Of a stretch of 52,656 nucleotides of DNA, positions 33,947 to 41,723 are shown in pieces. The notes below the pieces were generated by a model. That model searched no databases and had not been told where the DNA came from. It saw nothing but the letters and a program-made list of their open reading frames with translations. The position numbers were made by a program, and so were the translations under genes. Every line of letters begins with the position of its first letter. Positions within the stretch are counted from its first letter, which is position 1. The DNA is from Deltaproteobacteria bacterium (GTDB lineage: Bacteria > Desulfobacterota > DSM-4660 > Desulfatiglandales > HGW-15), in assembly GCA_019308525.1 (NCBI GenBank), contig JAFDIC010000001.1:1-52656 (forward strand). The letters are read 5' to 3'.

Positions 33947-34070
33947 AAAGATCCGGGCCCAGAGGGCGCGGCCCTGGTCCACCCCTCGAAGGGGCTTACA
34001 GCCCGCAACAGGCCCAGGCGATATAGAGAAGCCAGGATTAAACGGGATCCAGGCTTGCAACCTGCAAAAA

Positions 34071-34089
34071 CCGGATCAAACTGATCCGG
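34071..34089 (+). promoter_or_regulatory. Perfect 8-bp hairpin just upstream of the dehydrogenase ribosome site
   Basis: CCGGATCA and TGATCCGG form a perfect stem with a 3-nt loop (AAC). It ends four nt before GGGGAGGAG, the ribosome site of the dehydrogenase. It could be an operator palindrome or an RNA hairpin that affects translation; the sequence does not decide. Confidence 0.45.
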
Positions 34090-34106
34090 GCTCGGGGAGG
34101 AGAGCA

Positions 34107-35162
34107 ATGAAGGCCATGATTTTGAAAGAGTTTTGTGAGATTGAAACAAGTCCAGGCAAGAGAACCATGCCGGATCTACCTTTGAAAAAGGCCCCTCTGG
34201 AGCCTGCCGACATCCCGGTCCCGACGCCCGGCAATAACCAGGTCCTCCTAAGGGTGGACAGGTGCGGCATCTGCCACACCGAACTGGATGAGATCGAGGG
34301 GAGGCTCGTACCCCCCGAATTCCCGGTCATATTGGGACATGAAATCATTGGCAGGGTGGAATCCCTCGGGCCTGGAGCCGACAAGCATGAGATCGGGGAT
34401 CGGGTCGGGATAGCCTGGATCAATTCCTCCTGCGGGGGTTGTGAATTTTGCACCAGGGGGGATGAGAACCTCTGTGACCGATTTCGTGCGACTGGCCTTG
34501 ACGCCCCCGGGGGTTATGCGCAATACACGACGGTGTCTCAGGATTTTGCCTATCCCATACCACCTGCATTTTCCGACTCCCAGGCCGCTCCCTTGATGTG
34601 CGCCGGGATAATCGGCTACAGGGCTTTGAGGTTATCAGGCATAAGGCCAGGGGGAGTGCTTGGCCTTTATGGATTCGGTGCTTCCGCACACATTGCCATC
34701 CAGGTGGCGAAGCACTGGGGCTGCCAGGTATTTGTGTTTACCAGGGCAGGGCAGGCAGCCCACCAGGAGTTGGCCAGGAAACTGGGAGCCGATTGGGTTG
34801 GAGCAACAGGCGACACACCCCCAGAGATGTTGGATTGTGCCATTGACTTCACACCCGTGGGAGAACCGGTTCGGGAGGCCCTTCGTGTGCTGAAAAAGGG
34901 TGGAAGGTTAACCATCAATGCCATTAGGAAAGTCAATCCGATTCCCGAGCTGGACTATGCCCGATACCTCTGGCACGAAAGGGAGATTAAGAGTGTGGCA
35001 AACGTGGCCAGGAAGGACGCCCTGAAGTTCTTGCCCCTTGCGGCCGAAATAGGGATCAAGCCGGAAGTCCAGGAGTTTGGCCTGGAAGAGGCGAACAGGG
35101 CGCTTGTCATACTCAAGGAGGGGAAGATGCATGGAGCAGGCGTACTGAGGATCCAACACTGA
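34107..35162 (+). CDS. Zinc-dependent alcohol dehydrogenase (MDR family)
   Basis: 351 aa medium-chain dehydrogenase. Catalytic zinc ligands are Cys of CGICHTELDE and His of GHEIIG; the structural zinc site CGGCEFCTRGDENLC has all four Cys. The nucleotide fold is GLYGFGASAHIA near residue 195. It should interconvert an alcohol and aldehyde with NAD(P). It resembles the propanol-preferring AdhP-like group. The ATG has GGGGAGGAG just upstream and the gene is alone, divergent from the cold-shock gene. The actual alcohol is unknown. Confidence 0.89.
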   Translation: MKAMILKEFCEIETSPGKRTMPDLPLKKAPLEPADIPVPTPGNNQVLLRVDRCGICHTELDEIEGRLVPPEFPVILGHEIIGRVESLGPGADKHEIGDRVGIAWINSSCGGCEFCTRGDENLCDRFRATGLDAPGGYAQYTTVSQDFAYPIPPAFSDSQAAPLMCAGIIGYRALRLSGIRPGGVLGLYGFGASAHIAIQVAKHWGCQVFVFTRAGQAAHQELARKLGADWVGATGDTPPEMLDCAIDFTPVGEPVREALRVLKKGGRLTINAIRKVNPIPELDYARYLWHEREIKSVANVARKDALKFLPLAAEIGIKPEVQEFGLEEANRALVILKEGKMHGAGVLRIQH

Positions 35163-35492
35163 CATCTTGAGGCCTTTGAAAACTGTAAGGAACCACCCCC
35201 GTGGATAATCTTGAATGTGCGGGCTTTCAATAACTTCAGCATCTGCACCGGGCCACGCACGATGATCTATGGTCCAGACAGTGGTACAATGGCGAACAGG
35301 TAACAAAACCCGTAACTTACCAGCACAGCCATGATATTCCAGTGGCCATTGTTCCGGCAGAACAGATCCCATCGGAAAAATCGTGAAGAAACCATGAAGG
35401 AGCAAAAAAACTTGTAGAGTGCTTGCAGGCGCCTCAGGGGTATGGGCGAGGACCGGCGCGGTACGATGAACTGCCCCTCTCAACAGGTCGCG

Positions 35493-35574
35493 GGGTATCA
35501 AGAATCCAGCGGGGCCACCGGGCGGAAAAGCCGGGCGGCATAGCTGGATTCTGACTCCTGGGTCCTGGATACCC
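35493..35574. repeat. Interrupted inverted repeat
   Basis: GGGTATC (35493-35499) pairs with GATACCC (35568-35574) and AGAATCCAGC (35501-35510) pairs with GCTGGATTCT (35543-35552). Together they form a large stem-loop with a bulge on one side. REP-type elements have this form. No second copy is in the window. Confidence 0.5.
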
Positions 35575-35837
35575 TGAAGTCCATGACACATCCCGGGGGC
35601 GTGATACATGACCATAGGCAGCAGGCTGCCGGGAATTAGACCCAGGGAGGGATTGAATGGACCAAAAACTCCGCAAAACCGGGCCTTGAAAATCTAGCCT
35701 TTGATGAATATTCTTTGGACATGTTAGTGCAATTCAGCCATGATTACGGGAGTTCTGGAACCAGGGTGGTTCAACAACACCATTTTAGCGGCAGGCAGGA
35801 CCTTTCCGGGGAGGGAAGATCTTCTTTTTTCCCTGTA

Positions 35838-35856
35838 GGAGCAAGCTCCGGCTTGC
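35838..35856. repeat. REP-like hairpin
   Basis: TGTAGGAGCAAGCTCCGGCT opens a sequence in which GGAGC/GCTCC and GCAAGC/GCTTGC give two competing hairpins. The TGTAGGAGCAAGC opening resembles dispersed REP sequences seen in many proteobacteria. Confidence 0.45.
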
Positions 35857-35997
35857 GATTTGGACACCATGATCCAAGCTTACGTTACCACTCTTAAAAT
35901 ATGGGGCACGAAGATCGACATATTGATCTCTCAGGGGTTGGACCTGCGCATTTTGCGAGCGTTCATGAGACTAATAAACAGGAAAGGAGGACACATT

Positions 35998-36312
35998 ATG
36001 TTTGATCTCATAAAGAAGACGATGCTTACCGGCATAGGCCTTGCTGTTATCACCAAGGATAAGGTCGAAGACCTTGCCAGGGAAATCATAGACAAGGGCA
36101 AAATGTCGGAACAGGAAGGCAAGGAGCTGATTGACGAACTCCTGAAAAAATCCGATGATGCCAGGAAAGACTTTGAAAACAGGGTGGAAGAAATATTCCA
36201 AAAGGTGATGAAGAAGGCCGACGTGGCCACAAAGGAGGATTTGGACAAGCTGGAGAAAAAGATCAAGGCTCTGGAGAAAAAGGTCACAAAGGACACCAAG
36301 AATAGCGGTTAG
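35998..36312 (+). CDS. Phasin-like coiled-coil protein
   Basis: 104 aa. After a short hydrophobic stretch (MLTGIGLAVITKDKV) the chain is almost all charged helix: EDLAREIIDKGKMSEQEGKE, then a long Lys/Glu coiled coil ending LEKKIKALEKKVTK. This is the pattern of phasin/PhaI-type proteins that coat polyhydroxyalkanoate granules or stabilise membranes; short homologues often sit beside UbiB-type kinases, as here (155 nt upstream). The frame is open back to 35860, but AGGAGG 7 nt before the ATG at 35998 fixes the start. No polymer synthase gene is in the window, so granule binding is unproven. Confidence 0.75.
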   Translation: MFDLIKKTMLTGIGLAVITKDKVEDLAREIIDKGKMSEQEGKELIDELLKKSDDARKDFENRVEEIFQKVMKKADVATKEDLDKLEKKIKALEKKVTKDTKNSG

Positions 36313-36485
36313 CTTTCTACACTTTGCCGGGCTGATAGAGATCTATCCCTTGATCTGCTTGAGGACGGGGATCAAACAGACGTCCCAGGGCCAAGGAAGG
36401 GGAATTTTTTTGTTTTGCACCCCGTCAGAGCGAAAGAAAGTGCGGATGCGATGAAGGGATAGATGAAGTGGGAAGGGACAGCCTC

Positions 36486-38180
36486 ATGCATGTTCGAAAG
36501 ATAGGAATAATAGGAAAAACGTATCGCCACGTACAACGATACCGCCAAATATTGACCGTCCTCTTCAGGTATGGATTCGGGGATCTTGTCGACATACTCA
36601 AGATCGAGCAGTATATCGAAATAGGCCTCCAGATGATCTCCCGAAAGCGGAGGGAAAAGATAGAGACCCTTTCCAGGGCCGAGAGGGTGAGGATGGCCCT
36701 GGAAGAACTGGGACCGACCTTTGTCAAAATGGGGCAGTTCCTCTCCACCCGCCCTGATCTCTTACCCGTGGAGTTCATCAGGGAACTGGAAAAGCTCCAG
36801 GATCATGTTCCTCCGGTGGAAAAAGGCGAAGTGGAAAAGATCATTGAAATGGAACTGGGCGCACCGGTAAAGGACATTTTCATAGATTTCGAGGCGGTTC
36901 CCCTGGCATCAGCCTCCATCGGCCAGGTCCATTTTGCTCGGCTTATGGACGGTGATGAAGTGGTTGTCAAGGTGCAACGTCCCAATGTCAGGAAGACAAT
37001 CGAGGTGGACCTGGAGATAATGCTCCACATCGCCACCCTGATGGAGAGACATTTGAAGGCCGCAGAAATCCATCGACCGACGAGGCTGGTGGAGGAATTT
37101 GCGCGCACCATAGAGAAGGAGCTTGATTACACCTTTGAGGCGGCCCACGTGGAAAGGTTTGCCATTCAATTCATGGGCGACCGGACTATATACGTCCCGA
37201 AAATCTATCGTGAAACCACCACCAGACGCATTTTGACCATGGAATATATCAGGGGCATCAAGGCCTCTGACGTAGATAGGTTGATCCAGGAGGGTCTCGA
37301 TACGCGGGAGATTGCGCGCAGGGGTTTTGACCTCATCCTGAAGCAGATCTTTTTGTACGGTTTCTTCCACGCTGATCCCCATCCAGGAAACGTCTTTATT
37401 CTCCCCAACAACGTCATATGTTACCTGGATTTCGGTATGATGGGAAGGATCAGCAGAAAGACGCGGGAGAACTTTGCCGACCTGGTCATGGGTATCGTGA
37501 GGAGGGACGAGGTAAAGGCCACGGACGCCTTTCTCAGGCTTACTACCAGCAGGGATGAACCGGACCATGAGGTCCTGGAGCGAGACATGGGGGACTTCAT
37601 AGATCGCCATTTTTACAGGCCTCTCAAAGACCTGGATCTCATGAAGATACTTCACCAGCTCCTGGAGATCGGCGCCAGGCACAAGCTCGTAATTCCCCCG
37701 GATCTATTCCTCATGATAAAGGCCCTTGGTAATGCCGAAGGGCTCGGGAGAAAGCTGGATCCCGCCTTCGATGCAACAAGCCAGGCCGCACCCTTTATCA
37801 AACGAGTACAGATGGAGAGGTTACATCCCAGGCGCATAGGCTCGGACCTCTTTGATTCGGGGATGGATTTCCTTCACCTCCTCATGGAGATTCCCGGGGA
37901 GGTCCGCGACATTCTCAGGCAGGCCAGGCTGGGAAAGATAAAGCTGGAGTTTGAGCACAGGGGTCTGGAATCCATGCTTTCCACCCATGACCGAATAAGC
38001 AACAGGCTGGCCTTTGCTATCGTTCTGGCATCCCTTATCATTGGTTCCTCCTTGATCGTGCTTTCAGATATACCCCCAAAATGGCACGGGATACCCCTCA
38101 TCGGTCTCATAGGCTTTCTCATCGCAGGCGTGATGGGGTTTTGGCTCCTCGTGACCATTTTGAGGCGGGGCAGGATGTAA
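36486..38180 (+). CDS. UbiB/ABC1/AarF-family atypical kinase
   Basis: About 564 aa. The diagnostic KxGQ motif is FVKMGQFLSTRPDLLP near residue 85, the A-rich loop is ASIGQVH, the ATP lysine is in VVVKVQRPNV, and HADPHPGN with YLDFGMMG are the catalytic and metal-binding loops. Two C-terminal transmembrane helices anchor it. UbiB proteins are ATPases needed for ubiquinone and lipid-related metabolism; in organisms without ubiquinone they probably support menaquinone or lipid handling. The frame begins with GTG at 36468; AAGGGA 7 nt before the ATG at 36486 favours the latter. A phasin-like gene precedes it. Confidence 0.88.
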   Translation: MHVRKIGIIGKTYRHVQRYRQILTVLFRYGFGDLVDILKIEQYIEIGLQMISRKRREKIETLSRAERVRMALEELGPTFVKMGQFLSTRPDLLPVEFIRELEKLQDHVPPVEKGEVEKIIEMELGAPVKDIFIDFEAVPLASASIGQVHFARLMDGDEVVVKVQRPNVRKTIEVDLEIMLHIATLMERHLKAAEIHRPTRLVEEFARTIEKELDYTFEAAHVERFAIQFMGDRTIYVPKIYRETTTRRILTMEYIRGIKASDVDRLIQEGLDTREIARRGFDLILKQIFLYGFFHADPHPGNVFILPNNVICYLDFGMMGRISRKTRENFADLVMGIVRRDEVKATDAFLRLTTSRDEPDHEVLERDMGDFIDRHFYRPLKDLDLMKILHQLLEIGARHKLVIPPDLFLMIKALGNAEGLGRKLDPAFDATSQAAPFIKRVQMERLHPRRIGSDLFDSGMDFLHLLMEIPGEVRDILRQARLGKIKLEFEHRGLESMLSTHDRISNRLAFAIVLASLIIGSSLIVLSDIPPKWHGIPLIGLIGFLIAGVMGFWLLVTILRRGRM

Positions 38181-38442
38181 GTCTGCTCAGCCTGTTCGAG
38201 CCCCAAGTTTGTCTGTGATCCCCTTCACAGAATCAGAGCTGTCCGGCCTACTAATTGGCAGGGCCCTTGAGCGTCTCCACAAAGGAGAGGCCCTGTCTTG
38301 CCCTACATCCATCGGTCCTTAGAGGAAAAACATCGTTCATCTGAAGGGGAATATGATGGAAACTTCATCATGGTCACGGTGCTTCATTACGCCTGTAATT
38401 CCCATACAAGGAGTAAAGATCCGGGCCCAGAAGATGCGACAT

Positions 38443-38476
38443 AATTGTCGAAAACGGCGCCTGTTTTTCGACAATT
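38443..38476. promoter_or_regulatory. Perfect 12-bp inverted repeat upstream of the efflux operon
   Basis: AATTGTCGAAAA (38443-38454) and TTTTCGACAATT (38465-38476) are exact complements around a 10-nt centre. It lies about 175 nt before the efflux promoter. There is no T run, so it is not a terminator; a binding site or part of an old element is more likely. Confidence 0.5.
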
Positions 38477-38649
38477 GTTGCCTGTGACGCAGCCCCTGTT
38501 TGTGGAAGGTCACGCAAGGATGGCAAGAGCACAGCCTTATCATAGGCTCTTTTACGGTTGCCTGCCCGTTTGCCCCGATGCGGCCTGGGGTGGTATATTT
38601 CTTGCTCTGTTGAAGATGACAGATTCGCTGCCTTCCATACAGATGAAAA

Positions 38650-38678
38650 TTGATAAAACTACGGATAAAGGCTATATT
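38650..38678 (+). promoter_or_regulatory. Promoter of the RND efflux operon
   Basis: TTGATA (38650) and TATATT (38673) are separated by exactly 17 bp. The start is expected near 38685, about 20 nt before the GTG of the first gene. Confidence 0.7.
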
Positions 38679-38706
38679 TTGTTGATATGACCGCTGGGAG
38701 TTGCCT

Positions 38707-40197
38707 GTGAGCACAAGGAAACCGTGTGTTCTGTTGCCATTTCTCGCTTTTTGCATAAGCATCCTTGCGCTTGGATCCTGCGTGAATCTGGGGCCTGAAT
38801 TTCAGCCTCCCGACCTTGGGGACACTGTCGCCCCATCCTATCAATATGCAGGCGATCTCACCTCCAGGCCCCGACTCGATGATCAGTGGTGGGAGAGTTT
38901 TGGCGACCCCCTGTTGAACCGGCTTGTCGAGGAAGCCCTTTTGAATAACTGGGACATAAAGAAGGCCACAGCCCGGGTCCTGGAAGCACGCTCGCGCCTT
39001 GTGCAATCCCATGCAGACCGCCTGCCGAGATTCGACCTGGAGGCCAGAGCGCAGAGACAACGACAGGCCTCTGTCAGCCCGTTCGGCACAGGCACCTCCA
39101 GGGAAACGACAAAGAGCCATGTACTCTCGATTCCAGCCTCCTTTGAACTAGATCTCTGGGGTCGTCTGGCAAAGACAGAGGAAGCTGCAAGGGCCGAGCT
39201 TGCCAAGGCCCGAGAGGACAGGCTTACCATTGCTCAGTCAATCGTCGCGGAGACTATTACTCTCTACTTCCAGATAGAATCCCTGGAGAGGAGAATCCAG
39301 ATAACCCTTGAAAGCATAAGGACCTATCGCCTTAGCCTGAAGGTCGTGGAGAATCGTTACAGGCGCGGACTGATCTCCGTCCTGGACGTAAGACAGGCAC
39401 GCCGCCTTCTCGCACAAACCGAGGCTTTGCTTCCGCCCCTGCGCCAGCAACTGGGCACCCTTCAACAGAGACTCGCAGTGCTTGTTGGTCGGTACCCCGA
39501 AACCCGTCCCGCCAGAACTCACTCTTTAGACTATTTCAAACATATCGAGCCGGTACCTCCTGGGGTGCCTTCGGAACTCTTGAGACGTCGCCCGGATATC
39601 AGGGCATCCGAGGCCGCGCTCGTTGCGCTGAATGCACTGGTGGGCGTTGCAAAGGCCAATCGTTTTCCAAGGATTTCCTTGACCGGCACCTATGGGTATT
39701 CGAGCGATGAGTTAAACCAACTCCTTGATCCTTCGAGCGAATTGAGCAGGATCGCCGCAGGCCTTGTCATGCCGCTCTTTGACGCAGGGAAACTCAAGGC
39801 CGCTCAGCAGGCCGCTGAGGCCCGTTACAGGCAAGGGCTGGCCGATTACGCCAAGAACGTGTTGAACGCATTCTCGGAAGTGGAGAGGGCCCTGTTGACA
39901 AGAAAAGAGCAACTCGAGCGCCGAAAAAAGATCCTGGAATTCCTCGCCGAGGCCAGGGCAACACAGCAGGTCGCGCAAAACCGCTACATGAAGGGTCTCG
40001 TCAATTACATCAATGTCCTTGACGCACAACAAACCAGGTTTCAGGCCGAGCAAAACCTGGTTGCAGTGGACCAGGACCTCCTGATAAACCGAGTCAATCT
40101 TTACAGGGCCCTCGGTGGAGGCTGGGGTGACCCGGGACCCGTGCGCTCTGATACAAGGTCCAAGCACAGCAGTATAGAAAAGGATCAAATGCCATGA
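38707..40197 (+). CDS. RND efflux outer-membrane lipoprotein channel (NodT/OprM type)
   Basis: About 496 aa. A signal with lipobox LGSC marks it as an outer-membrane lipoprotein. The two OEP domains are clear: NLGPEFQPPD, WWESFGDPLLNRLVEEALLN, the long helical ATARVLEARSRL stretch, then LLRRRPDIRASEAAL and LFDAGKLKAAQQAAEARYRQ. It is a TolC-like trimeric channel. The TTG at 38701 or GTG at 38707 may be used; GGGAG seven bases upstream favours the GTG. Its stop overlaps the adaptor start by four bases (ATGA), so the pump subunits are co-translated. The expelled compound is not known. Confidence 0.9.
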   Translation: MSTRKPCVLLPFLAFCISILALGSCVNLGPEFQPPDLGDTVAPSYQYAGDLTSRPRLDDQWWESFGDPLLNRLVEEALLNNWDIKKATARVLEARSRLVQSHADRLPRFDLEARAQRQRQASVSPFGTGTSRETTKSHVLSIPASFELDLWGRLAKTEEAARAELAKAREDRLTIAQSIVAETITLYFQIESLERRIQITLESIRTYRLSLKVVENRYRRGLISVLDVRQARRLLAQTEALLPPLRQQLGTLQQRLAVLVGRYPETRPARTHSLDYFKHIEPVPPGVPSELLRRRPDIRASEAALVALNALVGVAKANRFPRISLTGTYGYSSDELNQLLDPSSELSRIAAGLVMPLFDAGKLKAAQQAAEARYRQGLADYAKNVLNAFSEVERALLTRKEQLERRKKILEFLAEARATQQVAQNRYMKGLVNYINVLDAQQTRFQAEQNLVAVDQDLLINRVNLYRALGGGWGDPGPVRSDTRSKHSSIEKDQMP

Positions 40198-41702
40198 CGA
40201 AGCTCCTTAGATCTTCCACACACTTTCTCATTGCCGTACTCCTGTTAGGGCTCAGTTACTGGGGGATGAACGAGCTCAAGGCAAGCAAACCCCAGATCAA
40301 GAGACGAATGCCGCCAAATCCAACACCCGTAGTCCGAACAATACGGATTGAACCCAAGACCCAGCCTGTTCTTGTCCAATGTGATGGCACCGTACGTCCC
40401 CTGAGGGAGATAACTATCGTTCCCCAGGTAGGAGGGAAAGTAGTCTACGTATCTCCTAACCTGGTGAACGGGGGAGAGTTCAAAAGGGGAGACCTTCTCC
40501 TTCGTATAGATCCTACAGACTATAGGCTGGCCCTAACCCTGGCAAAGGCCAAGGTGAAAGACTCCGAGAGCAGACTGCGGCTTGCAGAAGAAGAAGCCGC
40601 GGCAGCAAGAGAGGAATGGAAACTCATTCACGGCGGCTCCGGCACCTCGAAGAAACCACCCCCCCTCGTGGCCAGGGAACCACAGCTTGTGGCCGCCAGG
40701 GCAAGGCTTGAAGCAGATCGAGCGGACCTCAGGAAGGCCAAGTTGAACCTTGAAAGAACCAGGTTGAAGGCCCCTTTCAACTGCCGAGTAAGCCAGGAGA
40801 GCGTGGATGTAGGCCAATACGTGACTCCGGGCCAACCCCTTGCAAGTATTTATTCCACCGATGCAGCCGAAATCATGGTACCCCTCGAGGAAAAGGACCT
40901 CCAGTGGATTGATGTGCCCGGCTTCACCCAGGGAAATGGCCCCGGATCAAAGGCCGTTGTGAGGGCCGAGCTAGGTGGAAGGCGGCTGAGATGGGAAGGA
41001 CAGGTGGTGAGAGCGGAAGGCAAGATAGATGAAAGGACAAGGATGATAAGCGTGGTGGTAAGGGTCATGAACCCATTTGCAAAAAGGCCTCCCCTGGCCC
41101 CCGGGCTTTTCGTGAAGGTCGAGATAGAGGGCAAACCAATACAGGATGCCGCCCTGATACCCAGATCATGCTTGCACGGGGACAACACCGTGTGGATCGT
41201 TGATGCCGAGGGCCGACTTCGCTTCAGGAGAGTGGAGGTGGCGAAATACCAGGGGAACGCGGTGTTGATCCACTCAGGTCTAAAGAGGGGTGACCTGGCC
41301 GTTCTCTCAACCTTACAGGCGGTCACTGATGGAATGGTTGTCAGGGCAGCCGACACTGAGGGGAAACTGATAGGAACCGCCCAGGAAGAAAGGCAATTGA
41401 AGCATTCGCCCGATCAAATCATAGCCGAAATCGGAGCAAGGCTTGACCTCACTGACCAACAGATGATGGAAATTCGCCCAATCTTGCTGGAACATATCAG
41501 GGAACAAGAGTCAATCAGAAGGAAATACGCCGGGAAAGGTTTTTCTGGAGTTCAAAAACTGATCAGCGACATGAAGAAACTAAACGCCAAGACCAGGAAG
41601 CGCCTCAAGAAAACCCTTTCCCCGGAGCAATTGTCCGAGTACGAGAGGTACCTGGCGGAACAAAGGCAGAGAAGGAGGGCTGCATCCGCTCCTCCTGGCT
41701 AG
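40194..41702 (+). CDS. RND efflux periplasmic adaptor with C-terminal LTxxQ (Spy/CpxP-like) tail
   Basis: 502 aa, longer than a typical adaptor (about 380-400). An N-terminal anchor helix is followed by the split lipoyl domain (VPQVGGKVVYVSPNLVNGGE and later LKAPFNCRVSQESVDVGQYV), a coiled-coil hairpin, a beta-barrel and a membrane-proximal part (ALIPRSCLHGDNTVWIVDAE). From about residue 405 an added helical domain starts with LTDQQMMEIRPILLEHI and later has LSPEQLSEYERYLAEQR, two LTxxQ-type motifs as in periplasmic chaperones Spy and CpxP. It joins channel and pump; the tail may sense or protect the envelope. Confidence 0.87.
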   Translation: MTKLLRSSTHFLIAVLLLGLSYWGMNELKASKPQIKRRMPPNPTPVVRTIRIEPKTQPVLVQCDGTVRPLREITIVPQVGGKVVYVSPNLVNGGEFKRGDLLLRIDPTDYRLALTLAKAKVKDSESRLRLAEEEAAAAREEWKLIHGGSGTSKKPPPLVAREPQLVAARARLEADRADLRKAKLNLERTRLKAPFNCRVSQESVDVGQYVTPGQPLASIYSTDAAEIMVPLEEKDLQWIDVPGFTQGNGPGSKAVVRAELGGRRLRWEGQVVRAEGKIDERTRMISVVVRVMNPFAKRPPLAPGLFVKVEIEGKPIQDAALIPRSCLHGDNTVWIVDAEGRLRFRRVEVAKYQGNAVLIHSGLKRGDLAVLSTLQAVTDGMVVRAADTEGKLIGTAQEERQLKHSPDQIIAEIGARLDLTDQQMMEIRPILLEHIREQESIRRKYAGKGFSGVQKLISDMKKLNAKTRKRLKKTLSPEQLSEYERYLAEQRQRRRAASAPPG

Positions 41703-41723
41703 CCATCAAAAGGACAGATTCCC

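Larger units (their letters stand above)
35163..35997. other. 835 nt without a recognisable gene
   Basis: Between the dehydrogenase stop and the phasin-like gene I see no believable coding frame. A 235-codon minus-strand frame here runs into the dehydrogenase in antisense and shows no family features. The region does contain two stem-loop repeats (35493-35574 and 35838-35856) and a GGCAGC/GCTGCC palindrome near 35620, so it resembles repeat-rich spacer. Confidence 0.55.
38181..38706. other. Region between ubiB-like and efflux genes
   Basis: About 525 nt without a gene. It contains a G/C-rich hairpin after the UbiB-like gene (arms CAGGGCC at 38259 and GGCCCTG at 38289, with TCTCC/GGAGA inside) that lacks a T run and is a doubtful terminator, a perfect 12-bp inverted repeat (38443-38476) and the efflux promoter (38650-38678). 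Confidence 0.55.

Noticed and set aside
34908..35615. 235-codon minus-strand frame over the end of the dehydrogenase and its spacer
   Set aside because: The translation is Pro/Gly/His-rich and matches no family; it overlaps the dehydrogenase antisense for 255 nt.
38259..38295. Hairpin CAGGGCC/GGCCCTG downstream of the UbiB-like gene as a terminator
   Set aside because: The stem has an 8-nt bulge and no T run follows, so termination is not supported.
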